Assembly (NCBI GenBank): GCA_905178155.1
Contig: CAJINV010000009.1
Span: 789,349-853,348 of the forward strand
Length of the DNA stretch: 64,000 nucleotides
Direction: 5' to 3'
Source: Amoebophrya sp. A120
Taxonomy: Eukaryota > Sar > Dinophyceae > Syndiniales > Amoebophryaceae
The notes under the pieces were generated by a model. The model was not told where the DNA came from and ran no database searches. It worked only from the letters and a program-made list of their open reading frames with translations. The position numbers were made by a program, and so were the translations under genes. Every line of letters starts with the position of its first letter. Positions within the stretch are counted from its first letter, which is position 1. This document shows, one piece after another, positions 47,144-57,500 of this stretch.

Positions 47144-48438
47144 ATGGGGTGTTGCGCTAGTGCGGACTTCCGCGCAGCAGATCATGGCGCGAACAAAGCG
47201 GAGGATGCAGTTGTTGGCGGAGCTCATAAGGAAAACGAGAACAACGCTGATGTGAACGTCCTCGGAGCACCACTACTCCTCACCGATGTCGACGTCCAAG
47301 TGAACAATAAAGCAGGTGGAGGCGCCAAGGCCAATGGCACAACGAGTAATTTTGAGGACCCCGAAGCGCTTTTCTTTCAGTCTCTCGACGAACACACCAA
47401 CCAGGTTCTGCTGGACTCGCCCAAAAATGAACACCACAACGAAGATGTTGAGCAAGAGCAAACCGAAATGAAGAATGAAGAAAGCAGCAACAGCGTCCTG
47501 CTCGGGTCGCCAGTCGAAGGTAGCACGGCAAAAGGCTCTGCCGAAGCCGATGACAGCGCAAATACGATCATGAGAGACGACTCGGCACCGGTCCGCACCG
47601 ATAGCATGACGATCGTCCCGAACAAGACCAAGAACAGCCCGTCCGGTGCCGGTGAAGCCACAGCATCTACTTTCGCGACGCCCTCGAATCTGTTGGACCG
47701 GAAGAAAGTCGACGTGGATGCTGCTCTGCAGGTCTACCGGAAGTATGGAAGCGTCAGGTGGGAAATCGGCGACATGGACCTAACGTGCAACGCATTTGTT
47801 TTTTTAATTGCCAGCCTTAGTTAGCGTGTTTTCTTGGCTCCTCGTCAAATTTAGTGTTGCATGCGATGGACATGAAATTGGCCTCATTCTGAGCTTGCTA
47901 CGATTCTTCACTTGACGAGTTGCTGAGAAGCGTGGCACGAAGTTCTTTTATGACGGCTTCGGAAAAATTTGAATTTTCCTCGCGCCGCTTAGCAAGCAGA
48001 AATGGTGGCCGCCAGCAGCAGCACAACTCGTGTCGATTTTATAAGGCACAACAGAGGCCATTACAACTTATCAAGTCGCTTCGACGATTTTCCACTTAGT
48101 ACCACTTTCATAGAAAGGAGCTGGCGAGTAGTCCGGATCGCACTAGTAGCGTCCACGATGCAGAGGACTTTGCAGAAAACGTGAAGCCAAAGACCCTCGG
48201 TCTGACCGACACGCGGCCCAAGGGGGGTGTCCGGAAGGCCTTAGCCACCGAAAAACCGTCGAACTGGGTATCCAGGAAAAAACACCCATCCCCATCCATT
48301 TTTTGTATGACAAATAGTGGATTTCATGCATGTCTTGCATGACAAATTGGCTGGGGATGGGTGTTTTTTCCTGGATACTGGGTCCCCTTCGTCTCCAGCA
48401 TCCACCTCCGGCCGATTATGACATCGGAGAAAAGATAA
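47144..48438 (+). CDS. Acidic protein with MGCC lipidation signal, 3 exons
   Basis: Exons 47144-47757, 48114-48268 and 48383-48438; 274 residues. The N-terminus MGCCAS places Gly2 for N-myristoylation and Cys3/Cys4 for palmitoylation, a common dual-acylation signal for plasma or inner membrane anchoring. The rest is acidic and rich in Asn/Ser/Glu, with the repeated phrases VLLDSPKNE and VLLGSPVEG. A short basic-hydrophobic segment (VDVDAALQVYRKYGSVR) ends exon 1. The first intron is GT-AG (47758-48113); the second is a 109-bp introner. No enzymatic domain is visible, so a scaffold or adaptor role is a guess. The gene is short compared with its neighbours. The first intron is supported only by phase and site sequence, so exon 2 is the least certain part. 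Confidence 0.7.
47758..48113 (+). other. Predicted canonical GT-AG intron of the MGCC gene
   Basis: Donor GCGTCAG|GTGGGA, acceptor CTTTCATAG|AAAGG. Phase 2 on both sides, giving Val-Arg-Lys-Glu-Leu and leading into the frame that the downstream introner preserves. Confidence 0.6.
48269..48377 (+). mobile_element. Introner copy 11, family F, near-perfect hairpin (109 bp)
   Basis: Starts TATCCAGGAAAAAACACCCA and ends TGGGTGTTTTTTCCTGGATA: a perfect outer inverted repeat of 28 bp (27 of them continuing through TCCCCA) with little spacer. The flanking duplication CTGGG is exact (48264-48268 and 48378-48382). Excision is phase 1 (Asn-Trp-Val-Pro-Phe). High arm identity suggests a recent insertion. 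Confidence 0.93.
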
Positions 48439-48934
48439 AATAAGTATAAGGCTGTTGCAGCTGCGTCGCCGGTTCGCAATAGTCTTTGCGTTTTTCGATT
48501 ATACTCCTACCTCTTTCTCTTTGCATGCGGACGGTGGCTCTGAAGCCTGTTCCCTGGGAGTAGACCAAGACCGCATCGTCCATCAAGAATTAGCATAACA
48601 AATTGACGAGGAGGTTATAATCAAAGCCAAAAAAAAGGCATGCAGCACATGCAGGAGGGCGGGTCCACAACGACAAGACGTAGAAAATAAACGAAAACTG
48701 AAAAATCAAAACGGCGATCGTGTTGAGCATGAAATATGGCCTTCAATTTTTCTTCCATATTTCTGAATTCCAGGAAAAAGACTACGGAAGAGCCTGTGGC
48801 TGAGGGCGACGAGGACTGATAGCCACTTTCGAGATAAACGAAGAAGACAAATTGCAGGGTGATGATAGAAGCAGAAGATTTTATAATCAATACGAGTCGT
48901 ATTAGACCAACATCAAACTCGTAACGATCGCATT

Positions 48935-48962
48935 GCTCGTATTGGTCGCCTCGTATTGACGT
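48935..48962. repeat. Direct repeat, copy 1 (28 bp)
   Basis: Identical to 49507-49534; its core is TCGTATTGGTCGCCTCGTAT. A shorter inverted relative (tcaatacgag) lies near 48888. Confidence 0.85.
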
Positions 48963-49098
48963 GGCGCCAGAACCCCCAAGATAGGCCGTCTAGTAGCTGG
49001 ACCCGATTGGTATACCGCGACTGCGCCGCGAACGCCGAAGGTTTGGCACTATGTATCACTATGACGCTTGCGATAGAAGATATGGAAAAAAAAACGGG

Positions 49099-49117
49099 GC
49101 CGCGCCTTCGGCGCGGC
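49099..49117. repeat. GC-rich hairpin
   Basis: GCCGCGCCTTCGGCGCGGC: eight base pairs around a three-base loop (or seven with CTTCG), preceded by an A-run. It could be part of a structured RNA or simply a palindromic repeat; no RNA family was recognised. Confidence 0.6.
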
Positions 49118-49506
49118 GGGGTGCTCTTTAAAGTATAGGCGAATTTTTAGGTTGGTGCTTAGGCTCTACTAGTCATCTAGGTTGAAGGGCGGGCGCGAAT
49201 TAGGTTTGGCCCATCTGTCTCTGTCAACCCTGCGAGCCCTCCATGTCCACCACTGCGAGCCCTCCATGGGGGCTCAATTCTAGATGAGACAGGTCGCGCA
49301 AGTAGACTAGCAGTAGGCTTAGGGGCCTGGGCCTCAGGTTCAAACCTCCCTGCGTGGGCAGTAGGCCGACACTAGAAGCACGTCGCGCATTCTGAAGCCG
49401 TTGCGCGGTGTTCAATAATGATGATTGAATGATTGGCGATAGTATATAATAAATGGGAGGCGGAAGCAGCTGGGTGCGCTCGTACGGAGCTCGTATTGCT
49501 CGCATC

Positions 49507-49534
49507 GCTCGTATTGGTCGCCTCGTATTGACGT
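49507..49534. repeat. Direct repeat, copy 2 (28 bp)
   Basis: Exact copy of 48935-48962. The two copies enclose about 545 bp that contain the 49099 hairpin, so they may mark the ends of an inserted or recombined segment. Confidence 0.85.
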
Positions 49535-50400
49535 CAAAACCTTATAAAATCCTCTGTAGAAGCGAAAATGAAGTATATGCGGCGTAGCTCTCCGTAATTC
49601 ATCAGTCGCACCCACTTAACATCGTAGCAGTATTCGCATCATATAGACTTAGGCAGCAGCTAACAGATACAGAAGATGTGATGGCGATTATTTTGGTTCG
49701 AAATGTAGTGTAACTACCCGCCAGCAATACCTTACCATAGCTACATTGTTCAAAAAATCAATCTCGTTCAAGTTTTCAGCATTTACTCTGGCATCTGATC
49801 GTCCCGATCACTACGATAGACCAACAACTTCCATTAAAATTGTGTGTACGATAACGGTGAGAATGGTGCATAGACGAGAACTATAGAATGGCAAACGCGA
49901 TGACTTTGGCTGCGTGACATACATCTTCCTGATCTGACGTGTGCAAGTATGAGTAGCATATAAGAGTAAAGCGAAGCATCAACTATGATGATTTATTGGT
50001 TCGTGCTGGTCGTGCCGTCTAAAAGATCGAAAGTATCCTACTAACATGTAATAAAAATTTCTTGAAGACGAAGAATTGAGATTGACTTACATACGTCCTC
50101 CATGCAACGAGTAACCGAATGCACGCCCATGGCGCTGCAATCGCAATTCCTCTGTGCGCCGGTGTTTCCCTGGACTAGCAATGTTGCCCAAGTGCACGTG
50201 CCTACCTGTATGCCACTTTGTCCTTTTATTTTCGCAGGACGGTATTGAGTTTGGTCGTTGATAGGACCTCTCTTTTTTTTGAATCTTGACACCTTGACCT
50301 TCTTTTGCGTTTGATCGTCCGTTTTGGCTGTATAATCTTCGCCCTCGTTTGACTTTTGCTTTGCGAAGCCGCCTAGTTATGCACTGCCACGCCCGTGATC

Positions 50401-51780
50401 CCGTCATCTTTAAAAATGTCTCAGAAATGGCCTCAGGAATGTAAGGCGGAGGCAATTCCCACAACGCCGGCGCCCCTCATTGTGGTTGCAGGGAAGAGGG
50501 GCACACAAGGCGTCGAGCCGGGCCATCGCAAAGCAGCTTCCTCGAGACGCGGCGCCCGCTGCCGTATTTGGCGCATTTTTGTGGCGCGCAATGCAGGCCG
50601 CGGCTGGCGTTGACGTTCGGGCGCCGCCCGTTTGCCCCTTATCCCTTTGCCGGCCTCCCCTTGCATATATGGACGCGAAGTGCCGCAGCGCCACACTTGT
50701 CTGTGTCGGGCCTATCTTTGCCCGCTTTCGTTTTGTCGCAGGCGCGCCGGCGCCTTGTCCGCAGCCCGGTTCGAAGCATTGCAGGCGCCCCGTCTGCCCC
50801 TGCATTTCCGCCGCCCCGGCGGTTCAGTGCCTGCTCTGACAGGTTGGGACCTGCAGCGGGGCTGCCTCTGTAAGAAGGCAGTGTGCTGGCCTTGCCGCTG
50901 TTCCTTTCTTTGTTTCTGTGGCAGCCAGGCACGGGCCCGGCCTTGCTTTCTGCGCGGCGGACTGCTATTCTGGCCCTCCTCCCTTGTGGGCGGCAGGCAC
51001 GGCCGGCCTCACCCGGGAGGGCAACCAACTGCCGGCCTCCCATTGGTTGGCCGCCTGCCGGCGCCGCCTGGCCACAGCCGGGCGCTTCGTCAGCCCATTG
51101 TCGTGGCGCATTGCTTTCGCACGCGCAGGCGCGCCCCTTGGCGCGAGGGGGATTTTGCCCTGCTTCTCTAGATCACAGGGCCACCGTGTCACGCGCGTGA
51201 CACGGGCGGGCCCGGCTTCGTTTTTTCTCGTCTCTTGTTGGTCTTGGGTGGTTTGGTGGCAAGCAGAATTGCTGCAGTCAGTTTCCCTTCGCTTCTACCG
51301 CCAAAGCCCAGGGCGCTGTCGCGTGTGTGTGTCTATGATTGGCATCCAAGGCAGTCTTGGACCTGGGGCGAAGGCCTGCCTCAGGTCAGCCCGCGAGCCC
51401 CTCCCGGCTTCTGCCAGCCGGACCGGCCGCCGGCCGACAGCCAGGCAGGCGCCCCCGCGCGGGCCGTGTTGGCCTTGCTTGGATGCAAGTGCCGGCGAAG
51501 GCGTTGCAGCGGCTTCTGAGCAAAGCCGAACCGTATGAAGTTCACGGGGCTGCTGAACTCATTGGCGCAGCTACTGGCGCCATGTGTGGCGCCGCTCCTC
51601 TCCCTCGGCTGGCACGACTTAGGCGCCCCCTTCACCAACAAGAGCGGCGGCCAGCAGCCGGATGAAGCAGCAGCCGCCGGAGTTCGCGAGCCAGCGCGGC
51701 CCTCAGACCCAGAGTCCGACGATGGTGAGCGTTGAGGAGCCTGAGCGCCCCGATTACAGCTGGCCCTTTGTAGATATTGC
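50401..51780. other. GC-rich non-coding island, left part
   Basis: Strongly GC-rich with long overlapping open frames on both strands. This is expected where stop codons are rare, and none has a recognisable domain. Composition differs sharply from the flanking AT-richer sequence. It contains a palindrome at 51184-51205. It may be a repeat family or foreign insertion. Confidence 0.55.
51184..51205. repeat. 22-bp perfect palindrome
   Basis: The inner 18 bp are GTGTCACGCGCGTGACAC. A degenerate partner, GTGTCACGCGTGTGAC, lies at 53879-53894 in a similar GC-rich setting. Confidence 0.8.
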
Positions 51781-51798
51781 GTAGAGCAAAACTCTATT

Positions 51799-51854
51799 TG
51801 GCTTGTGGAGGCCACACGTTGTAAGCTATCTGGCTTGTGGAGGCCACATGTTGT
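51799..51854. repeat. Tandem repeat, two units of 24 bp
   Basis: TGGCTTGTGGAGGCCACA followed by CGTTGT (51799-51822) and TGTTGT (51831-51854), separated by 8 bp. Short GAATCAGAATCAGAA runs follow. Confidence 0.75.
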
Positions 51855-52016
51855 GAATCAGAATCAGAAACGTCGCGAATGAGAATCAGAATCATGGTGA
51901 ATGTGAATCGGGCTACGGTAGTAAAAAGGCCGCGAATGAAGCGAAAAAAATTGAAAGGACCGGGCCAAGAAAGTAGGCAAAAAAAAAGGCCAAAGCGAAG
52001 CCACACGCGCTGCCGG

Positions 52017-52595
52017 GTGCCGCATTTCTGTAGAGGGAGGAAAAATGCCGAGGCCTTCGCATTTTTTTCTTTGGGGAAAAAACCTGAGAGCGTTTGCATT
52101 TTTTTCCTTCAGGGAAAAACCTAAAAAAGTTCGCGCGATTTTCTATTACAAAAAAACCAAAAAAGCTGCGCGCGATTTTCTATTACAAAAAAACCAAAAA
52201 AGTTGCGCGCGATTTTCTTTTACAAAAAAACCCAAAAAAGCTGCGCGGGAATCCCCCCTCGAAAAAAACCAAAACCGAAGACGGGCCATTTTTCCTGCCT
52301 TTCCCCGATGGTATGAGGCCGATCAGGCCGGCGATTTTACACATTTCTGGCCTTTAGAAAATCGCGCGCAGCTTTTTGGGTTTTTTTGTAATAGAAAATC
52401 GCGCGCAACTTTTTTGGTTTTTTTGTAATAGAAAATCGCGCGCAGCTTTTTTGGTTTTTTTCTAAAAGAAAATCGCGCGAACTTTTTTAGGTTTTTCCCT
52501 GAAGGAAAAAAATGCAAACGCTTTCAGATTTTTTCCTGAAGGAGAAAAATGCAAAAGCCGCGACATTTTTTCCCCAATAGCAGAAATGGCGCCAC
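52017..52595. repeat. Foldback element with ~235-bp inverted arms and 37-bp internal repeats
   Basis: The left arm (about 52017-52250) is the reverse complement of the right arm (about 52357-52595), with a spacer near 105 bp. Each arm holds three units of a 37-bp repeat built on GCGCGATTTTCTATTACAAA, ACCAAAAAAG and CTGC. The outer ends match as GTGCCGCATTTCTG and its inverted counterpart. It resembles a foldback or MITE-type element. No open frame for a transposase and no clear target-site duplication was seen. Confidence 0.85.
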
Positions 52596-52599
52596 GATT

Positions 52600-54240
52600 T
52601 TCCGCGTTTCGGCTTTTTCTGGTGTTGCTTTTTCGCGGGTTTCGCAGTGCCCTTGCTGGTTTTTTTTCAGCTTTTCAGGATGCCCCTCATTCGTCTCTTA
52701 TATTCGGCAAGAATTGCCGTACGGATCAAGTTCATAATGATCGCCACAGCCACCCGAGAGTGAGGGAATCGATGGCAAATCCGTCCGAGATTGGCTCGAT
52801 CGATCTCGGGCGCGGGCCGTTGCGCCGTGGCGAACGAATCCGATCCCGTGAAAAAGATGCCTTTGCGTGAAGGCTGCAAAGGGTCAAAATTTTCGCGAAA
52901 CTGCGAAGAAGATCCGCGGCGCGGCAGTATTGACTTCTTTTCCGGTGTTATGTTGCAAGGCCGCGGCATCTCCAGAGCTAGCAGTTGTGGAGTGATCTAC
53001 AGAGCAGGCCCAGAGCGCTCCTCGCGCTTCTCATATCTCGGATGGATGTCCTGCAGAGCACGCCCCGGCCGATTGCTAAGACTGGGCACGTGAATACTGT
53101 CGGCCGGTCCGACGGAGGGGGGCCGGAATGGGCGGCCGGCGCTTCGGGCAGTTCTTCGGGATTTGGGCGCGGCCAGTGAGCACGCAGCGAACGAAGGGGC
53201 GAAGAACTGTGGCGGGCGGAGAGTCCGGCGCAAGATTGTGCAGGTTTTTGCGGGTAAAGAGCAGGGCTGTGGAAGCCCGGCCGGCCCGGCCGCCGGGCTC
53301 AGGATGTAGAAGCTTCGCGTGCCGCAGCTGTCGCTTGCGACCTTGGCCGGCGACACCTACCGACACCTACCGCACTGCGTTGATGGTAGGCGGCCCGGTG
53401 TGTGCCTTTGCAGGGGCAGGCCGCTGGCCCGGCGCGCTACCTAGCTGGGCACCTAGGGCAAGGCCGCCGATTGGGGGACGCGGGGAGGGTTTGGCCCGGT
53501 TTTTCTTTCTAGAGGGAAATCGTATGGGGGGGAAGAAGCCAGGGTCCCTCTCGGTTATTCCAAGGAAACCCGCGTGGCGTGTTTCTTACAAGCGCACAAG
53601 CAAAGGCGCGCCGGCGCGCTGGTTTGTATTTTCGCAGAAAGAAATTAGGAAACACGGCCCGCGCAACAGACGCAGGCCGCGGCGCGTGCTCGGACGGGCG
53701 GGCCGCACTGTGTGGGCCGCGCGCTCGCATGCGCGCCCTGTCAGCCGGCTACCAGCCGTCGCTCGCACGGATTGCCAGCCGGCCAACAGCTTTGCGCGCT
53801 GGGCGACCACCTTTGTCCTAACCAGCGCACAACACCCTCCGAGGGGCGCTCCCCGTTTTTCCGAACCGTGGCGCCATCGTGTCACGCGTGTGACGCGAGC
53901 GGCATGCGCTTCAGTTTTGCAGCGTGGTGGTGTAGGGCGCGCGCCCCGGGGGTTCGCCGGGTCTGTGGTTTTGGGCCTATATCTATTACCCGCGCCCAAT
54001 CTTCGCGCCGGCCGGCGGTCCGCCCATGTTTGTAGGTTGTCCAGGACGGCGCAGATAATTCCCGTGGCCCGCCATTCCGTTGCTATGGCGTGCTCATCGT
54101 GTCGCGCATCAGTGATGTGCGACGTATAAAAGCGACCAAGACGATGACTCCGATGCGCGGCGATATATGCAAAGTCGGGACATTTCTGAGCAGATTCCTG
54201 GAGCATTCCTGAGGCATTTCCAGACCTCCTCTGATCACGG
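52600..54240. other. GC-rich non-coding island, right part
   Basis: Open frames on both strands (for example 53128-54129) are explained by low stop density, with Pro/Arg/Ala-rich translations and no domain. It contains a short duplicated CGACACCTAC near 53350 and a degenerate palindrome at 53879-53894. Confidence 0.5.
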
Positions 54241-54542
54241 GCGGTCCGTGAGTAACCTAGCTTTGGTTTAATTTCAACGAGTCTTTTTGGACATGAAGCA
54301 AATTACGTAGTGCAGCAGGAGCCTAAGCAGCTTTTACAACTTTTTTTTGCATGCATTCAGATTGAGCTATATATGTTTTGGAGAAGCGCATTTTACTATT
54401 TGACTGGCGGCCATTATGCCTGTTGCCCTTTTGACTTTCAAGTTTTCGTTTTGTGATATAAGTAATTAAAACCTTGAGCACGCATCTGCTAAAAACTTTA
54501 CCTTGACTCCGGAGGTACCAATACTTTTTGGTCAAACATAAC
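54241..54542. other. AT-rich 5' flank of the Mei2-like gene
   Basis: Composition returns to AT-rich. No feature recognised. Confidence 0.45.
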
Positions 54543-57500
54543 ATGGGAGACGTCCATCAGATTCAGAAACCTCAACGACTGAGGGTTCAGACGAGCGGAA
54601 GTAGACACTACGCGCACTATGCAGCCAGGCAGGCCTCGAGACAAAGACTCTTCGGACTCGCAACCCTCTGTTCCTCGACCTGCAGTGTCGTGTTTGGCCT
54701 TGGCGCGCTGTCACCAACGCCTGCGAGTGAGGAGCCGGATGACGTCGATTTCCAGACCGCGGCGTCATCCGCTTCAGCTGATAGCTACGCAGTATCGTTT
54801 GCCGGAGAAGACGAGCGATTCACACCGGTGATTCACCAGCGTGGCGTAGACCTTCCACCCACCTGCGGGTCGTCGTCTGGCCGCGACTCTTGCCCAGGAG
54901 ACCAGCATCAACATCAGGAAGCACGACGCTTGCCCGACAACATCAACCAGCACCACCAGCCGAATGACGAGGCAGACGCTGCAGCGGGACACGGTAATGT
55001 CGTGCGGCACCTCCGCGTCCCCATTTCTGGTTCGGCGCCCTCTCCTCCTCGTCCCCGCGACTCTCCTAGGCACTCCATCTCCAATCCTCGTGACCCTTAT
55101 GCAGGAGCGCCACTACTTCTACATCAGCGTCGACCTGCCGGCGTCGCACAGCTTCAGGACGACGAGGCGGAAGTCGCTGCGGGAGCACAGTCAAACGGCG
55201 ATACTGCAGCTGCAAGTCCAGTGCACGCGCAGACATCGATGACATCTTCTGCAATAGATGCCGTGACAAGGTCTCGGTTAAGCAGCGCGCGTGAGGACGC
55301 CGCTGCTCCTGCTTCACGACCGGGCTCACATCTGCAGGGTGCCACAATGCCAGGTGCTGCTGATGGTTCGACGGCAGCTACGTCACCTTCTACCGTGACT
55401 GCCGCAGCGGCAGCAGGAGGAGCCGATATTATTGGTAGCGCACATCCACATCCAGATCGTCGTGAACAACCTCAACCACGGCCTGCACAAGAACTCTACT
55501 ACACCAACTTACCAACAACTCCAGGCCCCCGGTTGGTGCACAAAAACACTTTCCTTGAACTCGTGGACCTGCCAGCAGAGGACGGCGAGGAAGACCAGAA
55601 CGGAGAGCCGCGCGCTGGCGGCGTGGGGTTCCCGTCCCCAGTGGAAAAAACATCAGGCAGTACGATGACCTCCTGCACGCAGACGCCGGCGAGCTTCGGT
55701 CGTTTCCCTTCCTCGGCCTGCTCCGGCGGATCGAGCCGCAGCAGAGCCTTGAGCACGCCCCCCGGTTTTTTTGCAGAATTTCTACGACTGGGAAAAGCGC
55801 GCGAGAGGCTGAGCATCACTGAGGCAGACGGCGCGGGTCGTGGTAGCAGAAATTACGTAGTTGGCGCGACTACACCCATCGACGCTGCTTCGGAACAACA
55901 AGCCTTTGAGACCGACGAAGAAAGACAGCTCTATTATTCACACAACGCACGCCGTGACGGACACGACGAAAACGCGACTGCGCAAGTAGCGGATCTTTTT
56001 CCTCCAAATGGCGCTGAGTACAGACCCATTTCCTCTAGCGATTTCCTTCCGCGGTACAGACGAAGCAGCGCCGAGCTTGGGCTTACAGGCTTTCGCACTA
56101 ATCGCCGCGTTCAGGACGGTCGAGAAGATGATTTGCCCGATGCCGCCGGTGGAACGAGTCGCAATTACAACTCTTCCGTCCAAGATACAGCGAGTTTTTT
56201 CCACGGCTCACCTTCTTCCGCTGCCGGGGAACTGCAGGCGGCGCCGTCTTCTAGCGGGAATAATTACACCGCAATGGAGGACAGAGCAGATGAGGGTGCG
56301 CGGATGTTGTGGCACGATTCGCCGCTCAACGGGCCGAGTAGCACGGAGGCGCCCTCGCCGGACGACGTCGGCTTGATGGACATCGACTTGTCCGGCGCGA
56401 ATAGCACCGGCGGAGACCGATACACAGAGGAGCTTCAACCCGGGCAAGGCGCTCTTCTATCCCATGAAGACGAGACTGATGTTGATGCAGCGCACATATG
56501 GGGCGACGGCTTTGCGACGCCCGAGCCTCAGTCACCCACAGCCGGTGGTTCCTACGCCCCATCATTTGGACATGCGATGCTGCACCAAATTCCCTACGTC
56601 CTCGTCCCGTCGGGAGGTGCAAGCAATCCTGTGGAAGAACATCACATGAACCAGGGTGACACTGTTCAGCAGCACAATCTCTTGCTCTTGGCGGGGCCAA
56701 GGGCGACAGAATCTTCTGAAAATCCACCTCGTGATGGTCCACCTGGAGTACAGCAATCTACGCCACGTACGCCATCCAATCGCGACGAGCAGGACGATCT
56801 TCACTTACTACCAATCGCGCCTCGACTCCATGATGTCCATCAAGAGGCAATTGCAAGCGTCGAAGCCGGCGCAGACAAGATATCGTCGGCGCGACCCAGC
56901 TCCAACGCGACTCTATCCTCGTCTCACCGCGAGCTCAACGCGAGCGCGAAAACTTTTGATCCTACTGCCGTCGCACATGACATCGTTATGTGTGCAAACG
57001 TCGCCGCCGCAGACGGTGCGAGATATTTCCAAAAGCATCTTGCCGATTTTCAAAGGGCTCGAGAAGAACAGGAAGAAGCTCGCCTCTCTCCTGAGACTGT
57101 AGAGACCTCAAAGGCACAGCAAGTTGAGCGCTCTAGTAGTGCGTCGGAGCCTCCCCCTTCTATGCCTGCTCCTGCATTGCAGCCGGAGTCCGCCGCCTCG
57201 GATCATCTGGACTTGGTCACCGGCATGTTGCAGGAGCAAGCAGAGTTCCAGGACGCGCACCCTGCAGCAGCGCAGAGCGCCGCGACGCAGTTGTACCAGG
57301 AAGCGTACGCGCAGATGGAGCAGCAGCGGCAGCTCGCTTGGCAGCAGCACTACTGGCACATGGTGCAGGTGTACCCCATGCACGAAGGTGAGTCCGTGGA
57401 GAAATACCAACAACGATTGGTGCACATCGTCGAGATGCTCCAGAAATACCACCTGCAAACCTGTCTCTACCAGCAACTCATCTACCAGCAGGTCCTCTTA

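Larger units (their letters stand above)
48439..50400. other. Intergenic repeat-bearing region
   Basis: No gene supported. It holds a 28-bp direct repeat pair (48935-48962 and 49507-49534), a GC-rich hairpin at 49099-49117, and a 15-bp repeat TGCGAGCCCTCCATG at 49231 and 49254. The remainder from about 49540 to 50400 is AT-rich with no recognisable feature. Confidence 0.55.

Noticed and set aside
49310-49350. tRNA-like T-loop string GGTTCAAACC
   Set aside because: No matching acceptor, D and anticodon arms could be drawn around it; the string is a short local palindrome.
50480-54129. Long open frames on both strands in the GC-rich island (for example 50480-51538 and 53128-54129)
   Set aside because: They overlap in several frames and strands, have Pro/Arg/Ala-rich composition expected from high GC, and show no domain or splice support.
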